A DNA stretch of 64,000 nt, taken from Candidatus Accumulibacter conexus (GTDB lineage Bacteria > Pseudomonadota > Gammaproteobacteria > Burkholderiales > Rhodocyclaceae). The first letter of the stretch is position 1; each line of letters starts with the position of its first letter. The translations under genes were made by a program, and so were the position numbers. The notes beneath the pieces are model-generated. The model saw only the letters and a list, made by a program, of their open reading frames with translations, was not told the origin of the DNA and made no database searches. This document shows positions 50,988-60,842 of this stretch, piece by piece. The DNA lies in contig JAGFNJ010000003.1 in assembly GCA_017592775.1 (NCBI GenBank), forward strand, positions 1-64,000, written 5' to 3'.

Positions 50988-53900
50988 CACGCGCCTTACG
51001 TCCGCATTGGCACCCTCGCGCCGATCGTCTGGAGCGTAGGGGTAAGGATGAAAGGCGCTGCTCGTCCATTCAAAGACGTTTCCGCTGACGTCGGCTAGCC
51101 CTTCGGGTGTATCGCCAGCCGGAAACACACCGATTGGCGTCGTGGCGCGAACATGAGTCTCGAAGCTGTTGCAACGACCGACCTCGAACTCGTCGCCCCA
51201 GGCATAGCGCCGACGTTCGCGGCCACGCGCCGCCGCCTCCCATTCAGCTTCGCTGGGTAACCGCCAGATCTGCCGGCTCTGCGCCGACAACCAAGTGCAG
51301 TATGCTCGGGCCTCGTGCCAGCAGATGCCGACCACCGGCTGCAAAGCACTGTTGTACTGTGGATCGTTCCAGATGTCTGGCTGTGTTTTCTTTCCCGCGG
51401 GGTACCGCTGGTTCAACGTGCTCTCCAACTCGCGATCAGTCATCCGCCTCATCACCTCAAAACCTTCGGCCTGCTGCCAAGTCATGTGCCCGTTCCGGAG
51501 CAGCTCGTCGATTCGCTCCGAATTGTCGCACGCCCACTGCCGTCCTGCCCGCCATGCGTGTTTCGGGCCTTCGGCAGTCCTCTCGCCGCGCCGCCAGCGC
51601 TGCGCCGCGTCGTCCTGCCACCATCGCTCGTCCTCATAGCCGCCCGCGGCGATGAACAGCCGCCACTCGGCATTGGTCACCGGGAAGCGAGCGATGGCGA
51701 AGCTCGCGAGCCTAACCCTGTGCGCCGGTGATTCGCCCGCGTACAGCCGGTCGTCACTCCCTACGCGGTAGCGGCCCGCGTCGACCACCAGCAGCGGCGG
51801 CAGCAGGAAGTCGTCACCATCGGGGCCGCGGCCTTGCGCGAAGCGCGGATCGCCGAGTTCGCCGAGCGCGCGCGCGGCGGCGATGCGCGCGCGCAGGTCG
51901 GCCTGCGGATCGCGGCTGCGCTCGACCAGCGCCAGTTGCAGACGACGGCGCAACGCGGCGGAAACCGGCACGTCGGGCGGCGCGGCGCAGCGGCCGGCGA
52001 GCGGCAGGTTGCGGTCGATAAGCGCGCCGACGAATGCGTCCGCATCGCGCGCGATCGCCGCGGCCAGGACGAAAGACTCCTCCCAACCGGTCGCCGGCGC
52101 TTCGGGCAGCGGATCGGCGTCGGCCAGGCCGGCGAGCACCTCCGGCAGGCGCGGCAGCATCGCGTCGGCGCGCCAGGCGGTGGCGGCGAGTTCGGGCTGT
52201 GGCTGGCCGGCGAGCGCACGCGCGGCGAAATACTCCTGCAGCAACTGATGTACGTAGAAGACGTCGTCCCACTGTTCGTCGAGCACCTGCATCGCGACGC
52301 CGGCGTGCAGCAGATCGTCGCCGTGCTGCGTCCCGCATTCACCGCCGAGCAGTTCGCGCGCGTCGTCCCACGGTACGCGCAGGCGCGACGCTTCGCCGGG
52401 CGCGCGGCGCGACTGCAGGTCGTGGGCGAAGCGGCCGAGCGCCGGCAGCAGCAGGCCGCCCTGCGGCAGGTCGGTAGCGTTGCGCCAGGCGCGGGCGCTC
52501 TGCGCCAGCCGTTCGTGGTCGCGCCGGTCGAGCAGCGCGCCGGGGCGGAACAACGGATTGTCGGCCGTGATCTCGCGCTGCAGCGCCTGGCGGACGAAGG
52601 CGGTGAACAGCGCCGCCCGGCCGTTGAGCAACGGACCGCCGGCGCCGGCCTGGGCGAGCAGCAGCCGGAGGTAGAACGGCGAGCGGAAGAGGTCGAGCTG
52701 CGGCGTTCCGCGCAGTTGCTGCCACAGCGCCGGGCCGTGCTCGGCGTCGTAGGCGCCGAGGAACTCTGCGACCTGCGAATCGCTGAGCTGCTCGATGCGC
52801 ACGTGCGGCACCGGCCCTTCGGGCGTCGACAGGCTGGCGCTGTAGTCGAGGCTGCGGCACGAGAACAGGACCCGCGTGCCCGCCGGCAGTTCGCCGACGA
52901 AATCGCGCCAGAGCGCGATGCGCTCGCGGTAGTCGGCCTCGCCGCTGTGCGGCAGCTCGTTGACCGCGTCGAGCAGCAGGACGAGCGGCCCGCTCGCGAG
53001 CAGTTCGCCGAATGCCGGCAGTTGCGGGTAGCGCCGGCTCCATTCCTGCGCCAGCCAGTCGCCCGGCAACGGCGGCGCTTCGCCGGGGCGGGCCGGTCGG
53101 TAGCGGTTGAGCGGAACGAGGAAGCTCAGCGGCGACGCCTCGCCAGCCGCTGCCCGCAGAGCGTCCGCGGCGAGGTCGAGTTCGAGCCGGCGCAGCAGCG
53201 TGCTCTTGCCGCAGCCCGGCGGACCGAGCAGCACCAGCGCCCGCTCGCCGGCCTGCACCAGCACTTCCCGCAGGTCGTCGAAAGTCTGCTGCAGCGGCTG
53301 CCAGCGCGTTCCCTGCGCGTCCGGGCCCTGGTCGAGCAGCAGCGTCAGCCGCGTGAAGCGCTTGTCGAGCGCATGGCGCGGCTGCGCCCATTCGGCGATT
53401 CGCGCCAGGCGGTATTCGTCGAGCGTTCGCGGCGAGTGGCCGACGATCTCCTGCAATGCGCCAGCCGGCAGTTCCGGCAGCGGCTGGCCGGCGAGCAGCG
53501 CCTGCCGCACCGCCTGCAGTCCGGTCGGCAGTCCGCCCTCCTGGCTCTGCTGCGGAAACGCCGGTGCCGCAGCCCGACCCGGAAAGCCCGGCGAACGCGA
53601 CGGCTTGCGCCGACCGCCGCCGATGCCGGCGAGCAGCGTCTCTCGTGCCGCCGGCTCGTCGAGTCCGAGCAGATCGACGTAGACGATGGCGCGCAGCATC
53701 CCGGCGGGATCGCAGTTGCGAACCCGCACCGGCAGCAGGACGCCGCCGCTGCCGGTCGGATCGCGGGCGAAGGCCTCGGCCCACTCGGCGGCGGTGAAGT
53801 GCGCCGCCAGATAGTCGGGCGAGAGGACGGCGATCGTCCGCCGGCTGGTGCGCGCCGCACGGTCCATCTCGAGGACGAAGTTGCCGCCGGCGTGGAAGTC

Positions 53901-54443
53901 CCAGGCCTGAATGATCGTGCTGTAACCGGCGTCTTCGAGCTGCCAGGCGATCCATTCGGCCCAGTCACGGTCGTTGCCGTTGTAGCTGACGAAGAAGTCG
54001 CGCGGCGCCGTTGCGGCGTCGGCCGGCGGCGCTGGCGCGGGCTTCGCGCGCCGGGCAGCGCCGCCCGCTGCAGCCGCCGCCGCACCGGCCGACGGCGGCG
54101 ACGGGCTGCCGATGGCGTTGGCCGCGCCGGCTGTCGGGATCGCGATGCAGCGGCGGTCGAGTTCGTCGATCAGCGTCTGGAAACTCTCCTGCAGCTCGTC
54201 ACCGGCCTCGCCGCGAACGGCTTCGAGCAGCAGCGACAGCGCGTGCCGCGAGCCGACGCAGCCGCGGTCAAGCAGCTGACTGACGCAACAGACGCTGAAG
54301 TCACTGGCGCTGCCGCTCTGCGATATGCCGTCCAGGATCGCCCGGTTGCTGCCGTGGAAGGCGAGCGCGAGCCTAGCGCCGCGGCGCTCCTCGCTCAGAT
54401 GGGGTTGCAGCAGTCGCGCTGCACGCGGCAGGAAGTCGTCCAT
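50856..54443 (-). CDS. TIR-NACHT/STAND-FGE protein (C)
   Basis: 1195 residues. Residues 1-100 are an all-helical effector-associated-like domain. Then comes an Ala-rich linker, a TIR domain at about 148-280 ([40 protein letters not shown]), a NACHT-type ATPase (Walker [12 protein letters not shown] at about 406-415, Walker [12 protein letters not shown]), helical repeats, and a C-terminal FGE domain ([65 protein letters not shown]). TIR domains in bacterial conflict proteins cleave NAD+ or make signal nucleotides. The organisation equals an animal or plant NLR: effector, switch, sensor. Its 3' end is 155 bases from the RT start, same strand, so RT and C may be cotranscribed. Confidence 0.87.
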   Translation of the reverse strand: MDDFLPRAARLLQPHLSEERRGARLALAFHGSNRAILDGISQSGSASDFSVCCVSQLLDRGCVGSRHALSLLLEAVRGEAGDELQESFQTLIDELDRRCIAIPTAGAANAIGSPSPPSAGAAAAAAGGAARRAKPAPAPPADAATAPRDFFVSYNGNDRDWAEWIAWQLEDAGYSTIIQAWDFHAGGNFVLEMDRAARTSRRTIAVLSPDYLAAHFTAAEWAEAFARDPTGSGGVLLPVRVRNCDPAGMLRAIVYVDLLGLDEPAARETLLAGIGGGRRKPSRSPGFPGRAAAPAFPQQSQEGGLPTGLQAVRQALLAGQPLPELPAGALQEIVGHSPRTLDEYRLARIAEWAQPRHALDKRFTRLTLLLDQGPDAQGTRWQPLQQTFDDLREVLVQAGERALVLLGPPGCGKSTLLRRLELDLAADALRAAAGEASPLSFLVPLNRYRPARPGEAPPLPGDWLAQEWSRRYPQLPAFGELLASGPLVLLLDAVNELPHSGEADYRERIALWRDFVGELPAGTRVLFSCRSLDYSASLSTPEGPVPHVRIEQLSDSQVAEFLGAYDAEHGPALWQQLRGTPQLDLFRSPFYLRLLLAQAGAGGPLLNGRAALFTAFVRQALQREITADNPLFRPGALLDRRDHERLAQSARAWRNATDLPQGGLLLPALGRFAHDLQSRRAPGEASRLRVPWDDARELLGGECGTQHGDDLLHAGVAMQVLDEQWDDVFYVHQLLQEYFAARALAGQPQPELAATAWRADAMLPRLPEVLAGLADADPLPEAPATGWEESFVLAAAIARDADAFVGALIDRNLPLAGRCAAPPDVPVSAALRRRLQLALVERSRDPQADLRARIAAARALGELGDPRFAQGRGPDGDDFLLPPLLVVDAGRYRVGSDDRLYAGESPAHRVRLASFAIARFPVTNAEWRLFIAAGGYEDERWWQDDAAQRWRRGERTAEGPKHAWRAGRQWACDNSERIDELLRNGHMTWQQAEGFEVMRRMTDRELESTLNQRYPAGKKTQPDIWNDPQYNSALQPVVGICWHEARAYCTWLSAQSRQIWRLPSEAEWEAAARGRERRRYAWGDEFEVGRCNSFETHVRATTPIGVFPAGDTPEGLADVSGNVFEWTSSAFHPYPYAPDDRREGANADVRRVIRGGSCSTHSALARCAFRNGLDPGHRDYALGLRLVCASRILRH

Positions 54444-54632
54444 GGCTCGGGTGCCGGCAGGTGCGGGGTGGGCAGTTTGGGGGGTTGGGGCGGTCGATGC
54501 AGTGCAGCGGCGATGCTAACCGAAAACGCCGGCCAGCGGGGCAGCCCGGCCAGGCCTCGCCGGCCGAGGAGTATGCGGAGACGGCAAAGGCCACGGCCTG
54601 ACAACCTCAGTAAACCCGCAATCCCTTTTTCA

Positions 54633-54672
54633 GAAGATCGAAGACCCGCCCCGGCTGGTCTTCTCGCTTTCT
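54633..54672 (-). terminator. Hairpin after the esterase-STAND-TPR gene
   Basis: gaagacc (54640-54646) pairs with ggtcttc (54657-54663); flanks extend pairing weakly. It lies about 30 bases past the stop of the minus-strand gene. The minus-strand side continues gatcttctgaaaaa, so it is not a strong terminator. Confidence 0.35.
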
Positions 54673-54695
54673 GAGCCTTCAACCCTCCAACACAA

Positions 54696-57575
54696 CTACG
54701 TTGCACCCGGCGCCAGGCGCGCCATCCAGGCGCACGCTTGAGCAGGCCCACCGGTCACTTCGACCAGCGCGCCAAAAACGTAGTCGCTCACGCTGCCCAC
54801 ATGCGCACGTTCTGCAGCATCCAGTGCCGACCGCAGCGCTTCGTCCCGCAAGCCTTCTTTGCGCAGCGCATGCAGGCAGCGCGCCAACTCCGCAAAGGTG
54901 TACGCAGTTCCTATGGGCTCTTGCTCCTTTGCGTACAAAGCCAAAGCGCGCTGATAGGTCTTGACAGCCTGGGCATGGTTAGCGCCAGCACGCTGCAAAT
55001 CGCCCAGCGCCTGAAGCGTGTTCGCCTGCCCCAGGCCGGCTTGCTCCTTCTCATAAAGCACCAGCGCCCTGTCGTACAGCCCCCGCGCCTCGTCCGGCCG
55101 CCCCAGCCGGCTTTCCAGATCGCCCAGCGCCTGAAGCGTGTTCGCCTGCCCCAGGCCGGCTTGCTCCTTCTCATAAAGCACCAGCGCCCTGTCGTACAGC
55201 CCCCGCGCCTCGTCCGGCCGCCCCAGCCGGCTTTCCAGATCGCCCAGCGCCTTCAGCGTGTTCGCCTGCCCCAGGCCGGCTTGCTCCTTCTCATAAAGCA
55301 CCAGCGCCCTGTCGTACAGCCCCCGCGCCTCGTCCGGCCGCCCCAGCCGGCTTTCCAGATCGCCCAGCGCCTGAAGCGCGCTTGCAGGCCTGGCCAAGTG
55401 CGTGTGCAGACGCGCCAGCACGTCGCGCGATAGCGCTGCGCGAAACTGGTACTGGTTGATCAAGGCGTCGTGGGTCTTCTGCAACCAGTCCAGGCGGGGT
55501 GAAGCATGGTCCAAGTCGTGCTGAAACAGCCGCGCCAAGGTCGCAAACTCGTCCATCAGCCATGCACGCGCGCCAAGGGCCTGAGAGGTCGATGCGATGC
55601 TGGAAGCCGCGTTCGCAACTTCACCGAACAGGGTTTGGGGCGCCTCCCGGCATGTGGCCCAATCAAAGCAAGCGGTGCCGGCCAGTGAGGCGTCCAAAGC
55701 GTAGCGGGCCAAGGGCGGCAGCATGTGCCAGCGCTCACCCCGCCGGGTCAACACATGGTGCCGAACCAACCAGGGCCGGGCCCGGGCCCAGCCGCCCAAT
55801 GCTTCCAGTTGCTGCAACACCGAGTCAGAAACACCGGTGGCAAACAGCGCCGCTACGGTCCATAGGGCCAAGCTGCCTTCGTGCCGCGCCAAAGCATCCG
55901 TTGTCAGCCGAAGGCTGACGGGCAGGCTGCCCAACCGGCTTTGGGCATCTTGCGGGTCTTGCGCTATTTCAGCGCCTGCGGCTTGCCAGCGCCGCTGCAA
56001 TTCGGCAAAGGTGTAGCAGTCACCCAGGCGCGCGGCCAGGGTCACGGTCAACGCGTGGGCACCGAGTTGCTGCACCACGAAGGGCCGCAGCATGGGGTCG
56101 GCGGGCAAAGCGTCGTTGCCCGCCCAGAGGTCACGAAACAATTGCAGCGCCTCGTCGGCAGGCAATACATCCACCACGATGGGCTTGCCCAGCACCCCAG
56201 GTAGGCTGACACGCGACGAAGCCAGCAGGCGCACCCCCGGCTGGTCCTTCAATGCACGCAGCACCTGTTGACCTTCGGGGGACTCAGCCACGCTTTCCAG
56301 GTTGTCCAGGTAGTAAAGCGCCGGCGGCAACGCTGGCAGCAACTGCTGAAGGGTGTCCGCGCTTTGCAAACCCACCGCGCGGGCCATGCGGTCCACCAGT
56401 TCAACGGCGTTGGCGCTATCGGGCAGGTCAACGTAGTAGGCCACTGCATCAGGGTGGCTTTCCAACCAGCGTTTCAGCGCGGCCTTGCAAACTTCGGTCT
56501 TGCCGATACCGCCCACGCCAGCCACCAGCGCAGTGACCAGTGCAGCATCGCGGCCACCGCGCAAAAACTCAAGCACCTGCGACACCTCGGCATGGCGGCC
56601 GTACAGGCGCGCTTCGCGGGGCTGCAGGCGCTTGTCGTCCGCGCCGGACAGGCGGCCGGGTTCTGCGGACGGTGCGAGCCGTGGCATGACCACTTCAAGC
56701 TGCGGCGTTGCCGGCACCGACACCGCTGCAACGGCCATGGGCACGTTGCCAAGGGCAGGCGACTGCGACTCGGCGACAATCACGGGCAAGTTGGCAATGA
56801 AGTCGCACAGCGACTTGTGGATTTGCTGGTTTCGATCGACGGGTTTGCAGATACTGAAGTGGTCGCCGGCCAGGGGCACCGTGGTCATCTGGGGCAAGCC
56901 GGGGTCGGCGCTGCTGGCGTCCACGACTTGCCTGCGCATCCCAGTGGGAATGCGCAACCCTGCCCACGTGACGCCCACGGGAACCCCCTGCCTCTCTGCG
57001 TAAGCCCGCACTGCAATACCCTGCTTCTGCACTGCGCTGCGAAACTGCTGGTTCAACCCCCGCAAATGGGCGTCGTGCGCGCGCATGTTGCCTACCTGTT
57101 CGTTGGTGCGAAGCACCCACCGCACGGCGCTGGCCAAGCTGGCCAGGTTCGAACCGTTATGCGGTGTGGCGACAAAGACAATGGCGACGATGCGCCTGAC
57201 AACTTCCTCGACACGCGGATCGCCCTTGGTGCGCCCATTGATAAGCAATGTCTTGATCACCAGGCCGCCCATGCTATGGCCAATCAGCGCCAGGGGTTTG
57301 GCCCTCAACCCTGGCTCAGTGGCCAACAAATCGGCCACCTGGTCGCCTTGATCGGGCAAGGGCATGGCCTGGCCCTGCCAGGCGGACAGTGCGGAGTCAT
57401 AGCCCAGTGCCCATACATCGCAATTGCAGTCCCGCCCCACCCAGTGCGGCCAACAGTCATCCGGCTTGCAGCGTTCATGCCGCCAAGTGTCAACAGCGTC
57501 GCCCCCCAAGCCGTGAACGAATATGAGGGCGGGACGCCCAGTAGGCGCCGTGTGCAGTCTCCTCAGTTCCGCCAT
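54696..57575 (-). CDS. Esterase-STAND (NB-ARC)-TPR protein
   Basis: 959 residues from the ATG at 57575 (AGGA SD). The N-terminal ~265 residues are an alpha/beta hydrolase of PGAP1/DUF676 type: FVHGLGGDAVDTWRHE, nucleophile Ser101 in LIGHSMGG, FVATPHNGSNLASLA, and a late His in AGDHFSICKP. A STAND ATPase follows (YGRHAEVSQVLEFLRGGRDA, Walker A VAGVGGIGKTE near 352-360, LYYLDNLESV), then a winged-helix region and TPRs. The last TPRs include three 40-residue units almost identical at DNA level. The layout of effector, switch and repeat sensor matches antiviral STAND proteins with a lipase or esterase effector. Base composition is slightly lower in GC and codon use differs from neighbours, suggesting separate acquisition. 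Confidence 0.85.
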   Translation of the reverse strand: MAELRRLHTAPTGRPALIFVHGLGGDAVDTWRHERCKPDDCWPHWVGRDCNCDVWALGYDSALSAWQGQAMPLPDQGDQVADLLATEPGLRAKPLALIGHSMGGLVIKTLLINGRTKGDPRVEEVVRRIVAIVFVATPHNGSNLASLASAVRWVLRTNEQVGNMRAHDAHLRGLNQQFRSAVQKQGIAVRAYAERQGVPVGVTWAGLRIPTGMRRQVVDASSADPGLPQMTTVPLAGDHFSICKPVDRNQQIHKSLCDFIANLPVIVAESQSPALGNVPMAVAAVSVPATPQLEVVMPRLAPSAEPGRLSGADDKRLQPREARLYGRHAEVSQVLEFLRGGRDAALVTALVAGVGGIGKTEVCKAALKRWLESHPDAVAYYVDLPDSANAVELVDRMARAVGLQSADTLQQLLPALPPALYYLDNLESVAESPEGQQVLRALKDQPGVRLLASSRVSLPGVLGKPIVVDVLPADEALQLFRDLWAGNDALPADPMLRPFVVQQLGAHALTVTLAARLGDCYTFAELQRRWQAAGAEIAQDPQDAQSRLGSLPVSLRLTTDALARHEGSLALWTVAALFATGVSDSVLQQLEALGGWARARPWLVRHHVLTRRGERWHMLPPLARYALDASLAGTACFDWATCREAPQTLFGEVANAASSIASTSQALGARAWLMDEFATLARLFQHDLDHASPRLDWLQKTHDALINQYQFRAALSRDVLARLHTHLARPASALQALGDLESRLGRPDEARGLYDRALVLYEKEQAGLGQANTLKALGDLESRLGRPDEARGLYDRALVLYEKEQAGLGQANTLQALGDLESRLGRPDEARGLYDRALVLYEKEQAGLGQANTLQALGDLQRAGANHAQAVKTYQRALALYAKEQEPIGTAYTFAELARCLHALRKEGLRDEALRSALDAAERAHVGSVSDYVFGALVEVTGGPAQACAWMARLAPGAT
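55021..55380 (-). repeat. Three 120-bp tandem repeats encoding TPR units
   Basis: Three consecutive 120-base units identical except for a few bases at the unit joint (ctgaag versus cttcag and the final base pair). Each encodes the same 40-residue unit around LGRPDEARGLYDRALVLYEK. A diverged partial fourth unit adjoins at 54979-55020. Recent expansion or gene conversion is likely, and copy number may vary between strains. Confidence 0.95.
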
Positions 57576-57728
57576 CTTTCCTGCCCTTTGATTTTCCGCG
57601 TGCTGTCGGTGACGAAGGATAGGAAATCCAACCGCACCACGGTGAGTATATGAGCGCCCGCGAAGCGGCGTCAATCTTCAAGCTCCTTCCAGGAACCCCT
57701 GAAAAGTCCTCTGGCTTCGGCTCGCTCA

Positions 57729-57781
57729 GTGCCTGCGGTCATCCGCCGGTGCGGACCGCCCTGGCGGATGACCGCAGGCAC
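57729..57781. repeat. Perfect 19-bp inverted repeat
   Basis: gtgcctgcggtcatccgcc (57729-57747) and ggcggatgaccgcaggcac (57763-57781) with a 15-base loop that is itself partly self-complementary (ggtgcggaccg). It lies 154 bases upstream of the esterase-STAND start. No T-run. It could be a dispersed palindrome, an element end or a regulatory hairpin. Confidence 0.75.
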
Positions 57782-58133
57782 GAGTCCTCTCACGACGGGC
57801 AACGGTAGCTCGTCTGGCTGCGAGCTTTGCGCTTGTGCCGCCTGCACGCTCCCCAACACCTACCGGGCGACGCGCTGATCGAATTCGTACTCCCGGCGCG
57901 CCGGAAGAGCGGATTGCCGGAGTCGATGGTGGAACTTGCCGGCTTGTCGAGCATCGCGCGCGACGTGCAGGTGCCGGTCTACGAGGAAAACCCGACGGTC
58001 AATGCGCGAAGGCAGCTTGCGTCCCAAGCGCCCGGTGCGGCCAACCCCATGCGCCAGACCGATTGGCCGCAAGTTGCCCGGATTGACCTTTTGACTCATT
58101 CTTTCATCAATCAGGTCAAAAACGGTTCATGCC
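57782..58133. other. No recognisable gene
   Basis: Open frames of up to about 125 codons exist on both strands, but none resembles a known family, has a good SD or stands out in codon use. The stretch may be a decayed gene between the esterase-STAND gene and the antitoxin. Confidence 0.4.
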
Positions 58134-58808
58134 ATGGCGAAGACAGCATCGCTCACGCTGCAGGGAGACGTGCTCACGGTGCAGCCGTATCGCGGCGAGC
58201 CGGGGCGTGATCCAGGCGCCGGCCGCGCTTACGTCCTCGAGGTGGTCGACGAGGCGGCCTGCAGCACGCTGCTGGCTTCGCTGCCACTGCTCGACCGGCT
58301 GCTGGCCGAGAAGATCGCGGCCGTGCGGGAGGACCGGATGGAGGAAGTGGTCGACTTCATGGCCGCCCGCATGCTCGCGCCGAGCGCCGTCGATCTCGCG
58401 ATGGCGCAGCGGCTCGCGCATCGGCACGCGCGCATCCTCAACGAGTTTGGCTACTTCTCCGCCGAGCAGTTGGCCGACGCCAACGGCTCCCAGGCCAGCA
58501 ACCGCACGGCCCTGGCCGACAACTGGCGGAAACGTCGCCAGGTGTTCGCCGTGCCGCATCCGGACAAGGCGGCGCGTGACCGCGATGTCCATCCCGCCTT
58601 CCAGTTCGAGAATGGCAAGCCGATCAAGGCGGTGCAGGAGGTGCTGGGGGCCTTCGGCGGGCGCAAGGCGCCCTGGAAGCTGGCGCTGTGGTTCAGCTCG
58701 AACAACGGTGCTCTGCCTGGCAGCGCGCGCCCGGTGGATCTGCTGACCAGCGATCCGGGCGCGGTCGTGCGGGCGGCGCAGCACGACGCCGAGGGGAACG
58801 CGGCTTGA
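58134..58808 (+). CDS. Xre/MbcA/ParS-like antitoxin of a RES-type module
   Basis: 224 residues. The C-terminal half (FGYFSAEQLADANGSQASNR, FAVPHPDKAARDRDVHPAFQ, then APWKLALWFSSNNGALPGS and RPVDLLTSDPGAVVRAAQ) matches antitoxins of the Xre/MbcA/ParS group that bind RES toxins and autoregulate. The N-terminal ~75 residues are less conserved. The stop overlaps the start of the RES gene by four bases, as usual for this toxin-antitoxin type. Confidence 0.72.
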   Translation: MAKTASLTLQGDVLTVQPYRGEPGRDPGAGRAYVLEVVDEAACSTLLASLPLLDRLLAEKIAAVREDRMEEVVDFMAARMLAPSAVDLAMAQRLAHRHARILNEFGYFSAEQLADANGSQASNRTALADNWRKRRQVFAVPHPDKAARDRDVHPAFQFENGKPIKAVQEVLGAFGGRKAPWKLALWFSSNNGALPGSARPVDLLTSDPGAVVRAAQHDAEGNAA

Positions 58809-59101
58809 GTTGCCGCGCGCCGGTCCCGCCCCTCGATCCCCGGTTCGACCGCTGGCCGGCGGGCCGGGTGATCCATGTCATCCACGACACCGCGTTCGTT
58901 CCCGAGAGCTTCGATCCCGGCGTGGGCGGCTTGCTGTGGAGCTCGCGCCAGCGGGACCGCGACCATGCGCTGGTGCTGTTCGGCGACCGCATGGACGGCG
59001 TGCTGAGCGGCCGGCGCATCGGCGGTCCGCTGGCGCGCAACGCGGCCTTGCGCGACGCCGTGCTGGCCGCGGCACTGCGGGCGGGCATCGAAGCCGACTG
59101 A
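58805..59101 (+). CDS. RES-domain toxin with apparent internal deletion
   Basis: 98 residues from a TTG at 58805. The start (PLDPRFDRWPAGRVIHVIHD...FDPGVGG) is the N-terminus of a RES NAD-degrading toxin. It is followed directly by LLWSSRQRDRDHALVLFGDR, which resembles the RES C-terminal part. Intact RES proteins have 150-230 residues, with catalytic Tyr/Glu/Ser between these blocks. The missing middle should abolish activity, while the frame and antitoxin remain intact. Assignment of the second block is tentative. Confidence 0.5.
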   Translation: MSCRAPVPPLDPRFDRWPAGRVIHVIHDTAFVPESFDPGVGGLLWSSRQRDRDHALVLFGDRMDGVLSGRRIGGPLARNAALRDAVLAAALRAGIEAD

Positions 59102-59248
59102 ACGACCACAGGCTGCCAAGGTCGGCGCAGCGGCGAGACGGCAGCCGGAATGCCGGCCTCGCCCGCCCGGAAGCGGTGGCGGCGATCGACGCGGCGGCCG
59201 CGGTGGCGTTAGAATGCCGGCCCTTGACCACCAGCCGGGAGTCCCGCC

Positions 59249-60340
59249 GTGAAAATCCTGCTCAGGAAGCTGCTCTTCGCCACCGCTCTCGTCGTCGCAC
59301 TGGCGCCCGTCAATGCCGCTGCGCCCGACGCGCCGGCCGACCTCAAGGCGCAGGCGGCGAAAATCGTCCGCGTCGAGAATCCGGATGTGCTGACGTCGGT
59401 CCGGCGCGTCGTGATCACCAGCTTCATGGCCGATTTCGTCAGCGAACTCCGCTACAGCAAGTCCCTCAGCGGCCTCGAGGCGATGATTGGCGCCGACTCC
59501 GACGTGTCGATCCGGCTCGTCGGCAGCAGCAACGAGCAGTTGCAGGCGATCACCGAAGCGTTCTACGAACAGACGGTCGCCCAGTTGCGCGCCCGCGGCA
59601 TCGAGGTGGTCGAGCACGCCGAACTCGCTGCCCTGCCCGAGTTTGCCGAACTCGCCGCCTCCGGGCTGCAACCGCTGCCCAGCGAGCAGGATGCGAAAGC
59701 CGGCAAGGGACTGTTCTTCACGGCGCGGGGGCTGCCGCTGCACCTGATCGACGAGACGCAGTTCATGCCGAGCTTTTCCTTCGGCCGCAAGAAGCAGGAC
59801 GACTTCCTCACCTTCGGCACGCGTTTCTCGGGTGGCTTTGCCGCCGCCCAGACGCAGCAGATCGAGAACCGGATCGCCACCGGCCTCGGCGCGACGCTGC
59901 TCAAGGTCCGTCTGACCGTTCTCGGCGGCCAACTGACTCCGGACAGCAGTTTCTGGAGCAGCGGCAAGGTCAGCACGCGGGCGGCGGCAAGCTTCGTGGA
60001 CGCCGTCACGCGCTACGCCTTCATCACTCCGGAAGGCAACAAGGCGCGCATCTCGCTGCAGGAGACGGTCGCCACCGACGAGATCGGCGAACTCGTCAAT
60101 ACCACCAGCGACGGCAGCAAGGCAACCGACACGGCGAAGAACGTCGCGCTCATCGCGCTCAACGTCGCCAGCCTGGCGGCGCGCTTCGGCGGGCTGAATA
60201 CCGGCTACACCGGAGGTTTTTCGGCAACCAGCGAGTATGAATGCCGGGTCCGCCCCGAACTCTTCGAGAAAACGGTCCTCAGCCACTACGAAACGATCGC
60301 CGGCCTGTTCGGCGATCGGCTGCAGAATCCGGGGCAGTAG
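59249..60340 (+). CDS. Exported protein of unknown function
   Basis: 363 residues. A signal peptide (LLFATALVVALAPVNA) is followed by a soluble domain with VVITSFMADFVSELR and, near the C-terminus, ARFGGLNTGYTGGF. No Cys-anchored lipobox. No catalytic motif was recognised. It appears monocistronic; a TAGAAT-like -10 lies at 59220, 24 bases before the ATG. Codon use is like the core genome, so it may be a normal chromosomal gene within the island. Confidence 0.75.
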   Translation: MKILLRKLLFATALVVALAPVNAAAPDAPADLKAQAAKIVRVENPDVLTSVRRVVITSFMADFVSELRYSKSLSGLEAMIGADSDVSIRLVGSSNEQLQAITEAFYEQTVAQLRARGIEVVEHAELAALPEFAELAASGLQPLPSEQDAKAGKGLFFTARGLPLHLIDETQFMPSFSFGRKKQDDFLTFGTRFSGGFAAAQTQQIENRIATGLGATLLKVRLTVLGGQLTPDSSFWSSGKVSTRAAASFVDAVTRYAFITPEGNKARISLQETVATDEIGELVNTTSDGSKATDTAKNVALIALNVASLAARFGGLNTGYTGGFSATSEYECRVRPELFEKTVLSHYETIAGLFGDRLQNPGQ

Positions 60341-60434
60341 GGGCAATCCGCAGGGGTGCTGCCAGAAAGGCTCTGGCGGCTGGTGGCTGGCAGCGGCCAC
60401 TGCGCCCTCGCGACTCTGAACGGAGCTCCCGGAA

Positions 60435-60842
60435 CTACGGGCCGTTCCCTGGCAGCATCTCCTGGAGTACCGGCACCACCTTGAACTCCGGGTCCTTGTG
60501 GATCAGGATCGCTCCCTGTTCGATCGCGGACGCAGCAATCCACGCATCGGCTACCGATAGCGGATGAGCGGCCTTGATCGCCGCGGCTCTCTGCAGCAAC
60601 GCCGGTGTTTCATGCAGCCAGACGATGGGAAGCGCCAGGCATTGCTCATGCGCCAGGCGGCCGGCGGCCTCGCCTTCGTCGCGCCAGACACGATACAGCA
60701 CCTCCATCAGCGACATGAAGCAGCCACAACAGCGCGCCGTTCCCAGTTGGGCCTGCTCCAGCAACTCGCTGACACGTTGCGCACCGGGTTCGTCATCGCG
60801 CAGGGTCAGGAGCGCCGAGGTGTCGAGCAGATAGACGGTCAT
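60435..60842 (-). CDS. vapC: VapC-type PIN-domain toxin
   Basis: 135 residues. PIN-fold acidic residues are present: LLDTSALLTLRDDE at the start, MEVLYRV, and LSVADAWIAASAIEQGAILIHKDPEF at the end. VapC toxins are Mg-dependent ribonucleases cutting tRNA or rRNA. The ATG at 60842 overlaps the antitoxin stop by four bases. Looks intact. Confidence 0.88.
   Translation of the reverse strand: MTVYLLDTSALLTLRDDEPGAQRVSELLEQAQLGTARCCGCFMSLMEVLYRVWRDEGEAAGRLAHEQCLALPIVWLHETPALLQRAAAIKAAHPLSVADAWIAASAIEQGAILIHKDPEFKVVPVLQEMLPGNGP

Noticed and set aside
55021-55380. Direct repeats considered as a CRISPR array
   Set aside because: The units are 120 bases, contiguous without spacers, in frame and encode TPRs.
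57860-58099. Minus-strand frame beginning SQKVNP, reminiscent of ribosomal protein S3
   Set aside because: Similarity is limited to the first few residues, no S3 KH domain follows, and no ribosomal genes are near.
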